Part shown: one piece after another, positions 5,677 through 6,558 of the stretch
How the letters are laid out: every line of letters begins with the position of its first letter
Numbering within the stretch: position 1 is the stretch's first letter
Origin: Acidobacteriota bacterium
GTDB lineage: Bacteria > Actinomycetota > Acidimicrobiia > Acidimicrobiales > UBA8190
Assembly: GCA_028872975.1 (NCBI GenBank)
Contig: JAGWNV010000149.1
Span: 1 to 6,558, forward strand
Length of the DNA stretch: 6,558 nucleotides
Direction of reading: 5' to 3'
The notes under the pieces: model-generated
What the model was told of the DNA's origin: nothing
The model's input: only the letters and a program-made list of their open reading frames with translations
The model's database searches: none
Made by a program: the position numbers and the translations under genes

Positions 5677-6558
5677 GTGGCGCAGCTCGAATCGGTCCAG
5701 GTGGAATTCGGCGCATCCGAGCGGCAGAACCGCTGGTCGGTGGCGTTCCGGTGGATCCTCGTCATCCCCCACTGGTTCGTGCTCCTGGCCCTGGGGATCG
5801 CCGCCGAGGTGCTCGTCGTCCTGGGGTGGTTCGCCGCCCTCGTGACCGGGCGGTTCCCGCCGTCCTTCGCGTCATTCGTCTCCGGGGTCCTCCAATACCA
5901 GACGAGGGTCTCCGCCTACGTCTGGCTGATGCACGACTTGTTCCCCCCGTTCTCGTGGAGCGACCCGGACCCCGTGCACGTGTTCGTCCCTCTCAGCCGT
6001 GTCCGGCGGCTGGCCGTGCTCTTCCGGGTGATCCTGCTCCTCCCCGCCGCCATCGTGACCGGGGTCGTCAACGTCGGCATGTCCCTCTCGTCGTTCGTCA
6101 TCTGGCTGGTCGTGCTCGTGCACGGGTCCATGCCGCCGGCGCTCTTCGACGCCGTGGCCGCCGTGCTCCGGTACCAGGTGCGCTACTCGGCCTACGCCTT
6201 CATGCTCACCGCCAAGTACCCCGGCGAGCTCTTCGGCGACCAGCCCGTCGGCCCTCCGCCCCCCACGGGCCCCACCGGCGCCGCCGTGCAGTGGGGTGCG
6301 CGCCCGGCGGCCCCGCCCCCACCTCCCGGCGATGCGCCACCGCCTCCACCCGGATACCTCCCTCCTCCACCTCCGTCCATGCCCCCGTCCCCGGCGTACG
6401 CGCCCCCGCCTCCACCGGCGGCGACGGAGATGACGCTGCGGGCCCCCTCGGCGGTGCCCGCCGCCCCGCTCGTGCTTCGCCGGGCGTCGAAGCGGATCCT
6501 CGTCGTCTTCGTCGGCCTCGGCGTACTCGGCTACGGCGCCGTCGTCGGCGTCGACGCC
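5677..6558 (+). CDS. Tandem DUF4389 membrane protein with proline-rich linker (3' end outside the window)
   Basis: The first 294 residues of a longer protein; no stop codon is reached before the window ends. Two DUF4389-like units lie in tandem. The first is about residues 19-93 (RWILVIPHWFVLLALG..., then GRFPPSF, LQYQTRVSAYVWLM, PPFSW). The second is about 108-187 (RRLAVLFRVILLLPAAI..., then GSMPPALFDAV, LRYQVRYSAYAFML, YPGELF). Each unit has two hydrophobic stretches (near 27-57 and 112-148) followed by an amphipathic Y-Q-x-R-x-S-A-Y segment, so the halves look like an internal duplication. A linker follows (about 190-265) with one PPPP and four PPPPP runs. A basic stretch RRASKR (268-273) then precedes a hydrophobic segment (274-290), probably a membrane helix leading to an extracytoplasmic C-terminal domain. 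The GTG start is fixed by a strong Shine-Dalgarno site. DUF4389 has no established function that I know of. The gene is divergent from the SDR-ABC operon. Confidence 0.8.
   Translation, partial: MAQLESVQVEFGASERQNRWSVAFRWILVIPHWFVLLALGIAAEVLVVLGWFAALVTGRFPPSFASFVSGVLQYQTRVSAYVWLMHDLFPPFSWSDPDPVHVFVPLSRVRRLAVLFRVILLLPAAIVTGVVNVGMSLSSFVIWLVVLVHGSMPPALFDAVAAVLRYQVRYSAYAFMLTAKYPGELFGDQPVGPPPPTGPTGAAVQWGARPAAPPPPPGDAPPPPPGYLPPPPPSMPPSPAYAPPPPPAATEMTLRAPSAVPAAPLVLRRASKRILVVFVGLGVLGYGAVVGVDA
6253..6417 (+). repeat. Degenerate proline-codon repeat tract (PPPP and four PPPPP runs)
   Basis: Within the DUF4389 gene, residues 193-196 are PPPP, and 213-217, 221-225, 229-233 and 243-247 are each PPPPP, separated by short Gly/Ala/Tyr-containing spacers (GDA, GYL, then a longer SMPPSPAYA). 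The DNA is not a perfect repeat because the proline codons vary. Of the 20 codons in the four runs, 11 are CCA or CCT, although the rest of the window strongly prefers CCC and CCG. Confidence 0.8.

Noticed and set aside
4743..5765. Fusion of the ATPase with a long upstream N-terminal domain in the same frame
   Set aside because: The upstream residues are the shadow frame of the SDR gene, whose own frame shows a complete Rossmann enzyme. The GTG at 4742 gives a normal ABC ATPase length.
4760..5845. Plus-strand open frame of about 361 codons opposite the SDR gene
   Set aside because: It is antisense to the SDR and runs out of frame into the DUF4389 gene. It has His/Gly/Arg-rich composition and no domain features.
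6192..6415. Minus-strand Gly-rich open frames opposite the proline tract
   Set aside because: Poly-Gly and poly-Arg readings are simply the reverse complement of CCN-rich codons. The plus-strand DUF4389 frame has domain support and a ribosome binding site.

Overview
The window is very GC-rich, with third codon positions almost always G or C, several GTG starts and no long gaps between genes. This is typical of a high-GC actinobacterium (Actinomycetota). A lineage such as Acidimicrobiia or a related uncultured group is possible, but that is inference because no marker gene is present. No RNA gene, CRISPR array, insertion sequence, attachment site or replication origin was found.

Left end: the first 59 bases hold the start of a minus-strand gene running off the window. 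It is divergent from a complete plus-strand amidase (161-1609) of the amidase-signature family, very like the nylon-oligomer hydrolase NylA. The shared 101-base gap has a TANNNT-type -10 box for each direction. The amidase box lies so close to its GTG that the mRNA is probably leaderless. A lipoprotein of the SCO1/SenC family (1684-2445) follows 74 bases later on the same strand. It is a thioredoxin-fold copper or redox protein of cytochrome oxidase assembly, standing here without cox genes. Next comes a stand-alone dihydrofolate-reductase-fold (RibD C-terminal-like) oxidoreductase (2536-3189), with its own Shine-Dalgarno site and a possible promoter.

Middle: converging on that gene is a tight minus-strand operon, transcribed in the order short-chain dehydrogenase/reductase (5578-4739), ABC ATPase (4742-3963), ABC-2 type permease (3966-3232). 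Both junctions are 4-base GTGA stop/start overlaps, so the three proteins are probably made in a coupled way. The ATPase and permease would form a DrrAB/Nod-type export complex. The link to the reductase suggests that an oxidoreduction and an export step are co-regulated, but the substrate cannot be told from the sequence.

Right end: divergent from the operon, a plus-strand gene (5677 to the window end, incomplete) encodes a membrane protein with two tandem DUF4389 units. These are followed by a proline-rich linker with four pentaproline runs and the start of another membrane segment. Its C-terminal domain lies outside the window.

Most of the window is ordinary accessory metabolism and transport. 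The points most worth following are the SDR-ABC operon, the duplicated DUF4389 protein with its unusual proline tract, and active-site differences in the NylA-like amidase and the SDR.
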